13,549 bases of DNA from NCBI GenBank assembly GCA_031267205.1, contig JAIRZN010000177.1, positions 1 through 13,549 on the forward strand, given 5' to 3'. Source of the stretch: Tannerellaceae bacterium (GTDB lineage Bacteria; Bacteroidota; Bacteroidia; Bacteroidales; Tannerellaceae). Numbering within the stretch: the stretch's first letter is position 1; each line of letters opens with the position of its first letter. Below the pieces are notes generated by a model, which had not been told where the DNA came from, did no database searches, and was given only the letters and a program-made list of their open reading frames with translations. Shown piece by piece: positions 12,444 through 13,549 of this stretch. The position numbers were made by a program, and so were the translations under genes.

Positions 12444-13549
12444 ATGGAAACAACAACAACATACGCAATCACAGACCTCGCCCTGTCGCTCGATACCGTC
12501 TGGATGCTACTCGCAGCAATGCTTGTCTTCTTCATGCAACCGGGCTTCGCTATGGTCGAAGCCGGATTTACCAGGACGAAGAACACGGCGAATATATTGA
12601 TGAAGAACATCGTCGACTTCTCCCTCGGCTCACTGCTCTTCTGGGCCATAGGATTCGGGCTAATGTTCGGGGCCGGCGGTTTCATCGGCTCGCCAACGTT
12701 CTTCAGCCACAGCTTCGCGGATACAAACCTGCCTAAAGCCGGCTTCCTCATCTTCCAAACCGTCTTCTGCGCAACGGCGGCCACAATCGTATCAGGCGCT
12801 ATGGCCGAAAGAACCAAGTTCTCAATCTATGTCGTCTACACCATCGTCATAAGCGTCATCATCTATCCCGTCTCAGGTCACTGGACATGGGGCGGCGGAT
12901 GGCTGATGAACGGCGACGAGGGCGGCTTCATGATGAGAACGTTCGGCGCAACCTTCCACGATTTCGCAGGTTCGACAATCGTACACTCGGTCGGCGGATG
13001 GGTAGCGCTCACAGGCGCAGCCGTACTCGGTCCGCGTCTGGGCAAGTACGGCAAAGACGGCAAGTCGCGCGCCATACCGGGCCACAACCTCACGATCGCC
13101 AACCTCGGCGTCTTCGTACTATGGTTCGGCTGGTTCGGCTTCAACCCCGGTTCACAGCTCGCCGCATCGGGCCAGGTCAACCGCGAAGCCATCGCCCACG
13201 TCCTGCTCACAACTAACCTTGCAGCAACCGCCGGCGCGATGAGCACCCTGTTCACATCGTGGATAAAGTACCGGAAGCCATCGCTATCGCTCACCCTTAA
13301 CGGAGCGTTGGCGGGATTAGTCGGCATCACCGCAGGCTGCGACTTAGTCAGTCCGGCAGGCGCAGTCGTCATAGGAGCCATCTGCGGCGCGGCCATGCTG
13401 TACGCCGTATCCTTCATCGACCATAAGCTCAAGATCGACGACCCCGTCGGCGCATCATCCGTACACGGCGTATGCGGCTTCCTGGGCACGATACTGACGG
13501 GCCTCGTCGCCGTCGACAGCGGCTGGTTCTACGGTCACGGCCCGCAACA
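12444..13549 (+). CDS. amt: Amt family ammonium transporter, N-terminal 368 residues (partial)
   Basis: The frame opens at ATG 12444 and runs to the window end without a stop, so the C terminus is missing (full-length members are about 400-450 residues). It is a polytopic inner-membrane protein that conducts ammonium/ammonia. The Amt signatures are present: DTVWMLLAAMLVFFMQPGFAMVEAG (first helix), FQTVFCATAATIVSGAMAER with the phenylalanine gate (F104, F108), HWTWGGGWL with W149, DFAGSTIVHSVGG with the first conserved pore histidine H181, and SSVHGVCGF with the second, H341. FGWFGFNPGS (228-237) is also typical. The first helix begins within the mature protein, with no long signal peptide, as in Amt proteins lacking an extra N-terminal helix. 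It is the third gene of the porin-P-II operon. P-II is expected to gate it. Confidence 0.96.
   Translation, partial: METTTTYAITDLALSLDTVWMLLAAMLVFFMQPGFAMVEAGFTRTKNTANILMKNIVDFSLGSLLFWAIGFGLMFGAGGFIGSPTFFSHSFADTNLPKAGFLIFQTVFCATAATIVSGAMAERTKFSIYVVYTIVISVIIYPVSGHWTWGGGWLMNGDEGGFMMRTFGATFHDFAGSTIVHSVGGWVALTGAAVLGPRLGKYGKDGKSRAIPGHNLTIANLGVFVLWFGWFGFNPGSQLAASGQVNREAIAHVLLTTNLAATAGAMSTLFTSWIKYRKPSLSLTLNGALAGLVGITAGCDLVSPAGAVVIGAICGAAMLYAVSFIDHKLKIDDPVGASSVHGVCGFLGTILTGLVAVDSGWFYGHGPQ

Noticed and set aside
12878..13489. A 203-residue - strand ORF opposite amt
   Set aside because: The + strand frame from 12444 encodes a clear Amt protein. The antisense frame is open because of the strong C bias at its third codon positions.

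Overview
The window looks like a chromosomal segment of a member of the Bacteroidales (phylum Bacteroidota). The evidence is a conserved DUF4924-rfbD-prfC gene block, a DUF6261-type protein, a DUF4369/TlpA-type thiol-disulfide lipoprotein and a Cbp1-like coiled-coil lipoprotein. Shine-Dalgarno sequences are largely absent, and several upstream regions carry the Bacteroidales promoter pattern TTTG-N(about 19)-TAnnTTTG. GC content is roughly half by eye, with frequent ATA and AGG codons. The species cannot be named from the sequence alone.

Left part (1-2342, + strand): the last 48 codons of an ABC-F ATPase, a complete PLP-dependent class I/II aminotransferase, and a DUF6261-like protein of unknown function. 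Middle (2343-3489): an accessory patch with no intact gene. Two related arrays of an intergenic repeat (array A has 41-bp units, array B is shorter) flank an AT-rich segment that carries a 3'-truncated RhuM-family gene. The gene is cut where array B begins.

Next (3490-6505, + strand) is a compact housekeeping operon: DUF4924 protein, dTDP-4-dehydrorhamnose reductase (rfbD, overlapping by 4 bp) and peptide chain release factor 3 (prfC). It is followed by a separately promoted TlpA-like thiol-disulfide lipoprotein (6605-7615) that ends in a strong intrinsic terminator. A four-gene operon on the - strand (10568 down to 7686) encodes a conserved protein with a Pro/Ala linker, the 16S rRNA methyltransferase RsmI, a coiled-coil lipoprotein of the Cbp1 type, and a YjjG-like HAD nucleotidase. 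Spacing between its genes is 15, 6 and 0 nt.

Between that operon and the divergent right-hand operon lies a 473-bp tandem array of 22 copies of a 21-bp palindromic unit (10722-11194). It is the most striking non-genic structure in the window. The right-hand operon (11318 to the window end, + strand) encodes an outer-membrane beta-barrel protein (TorF-like putative porin), a P-II signalling protein and an Amt ammonium transporter that runs off the window. Together these form an ammonium uptake and nitrogen-sensing unit. No tRNA, rRNA, CRISPR array or complete mobile element was recognised. The best candidates for something undescribed are the two repeat systems and the truncated foreign segment between the 41-bp arrays.
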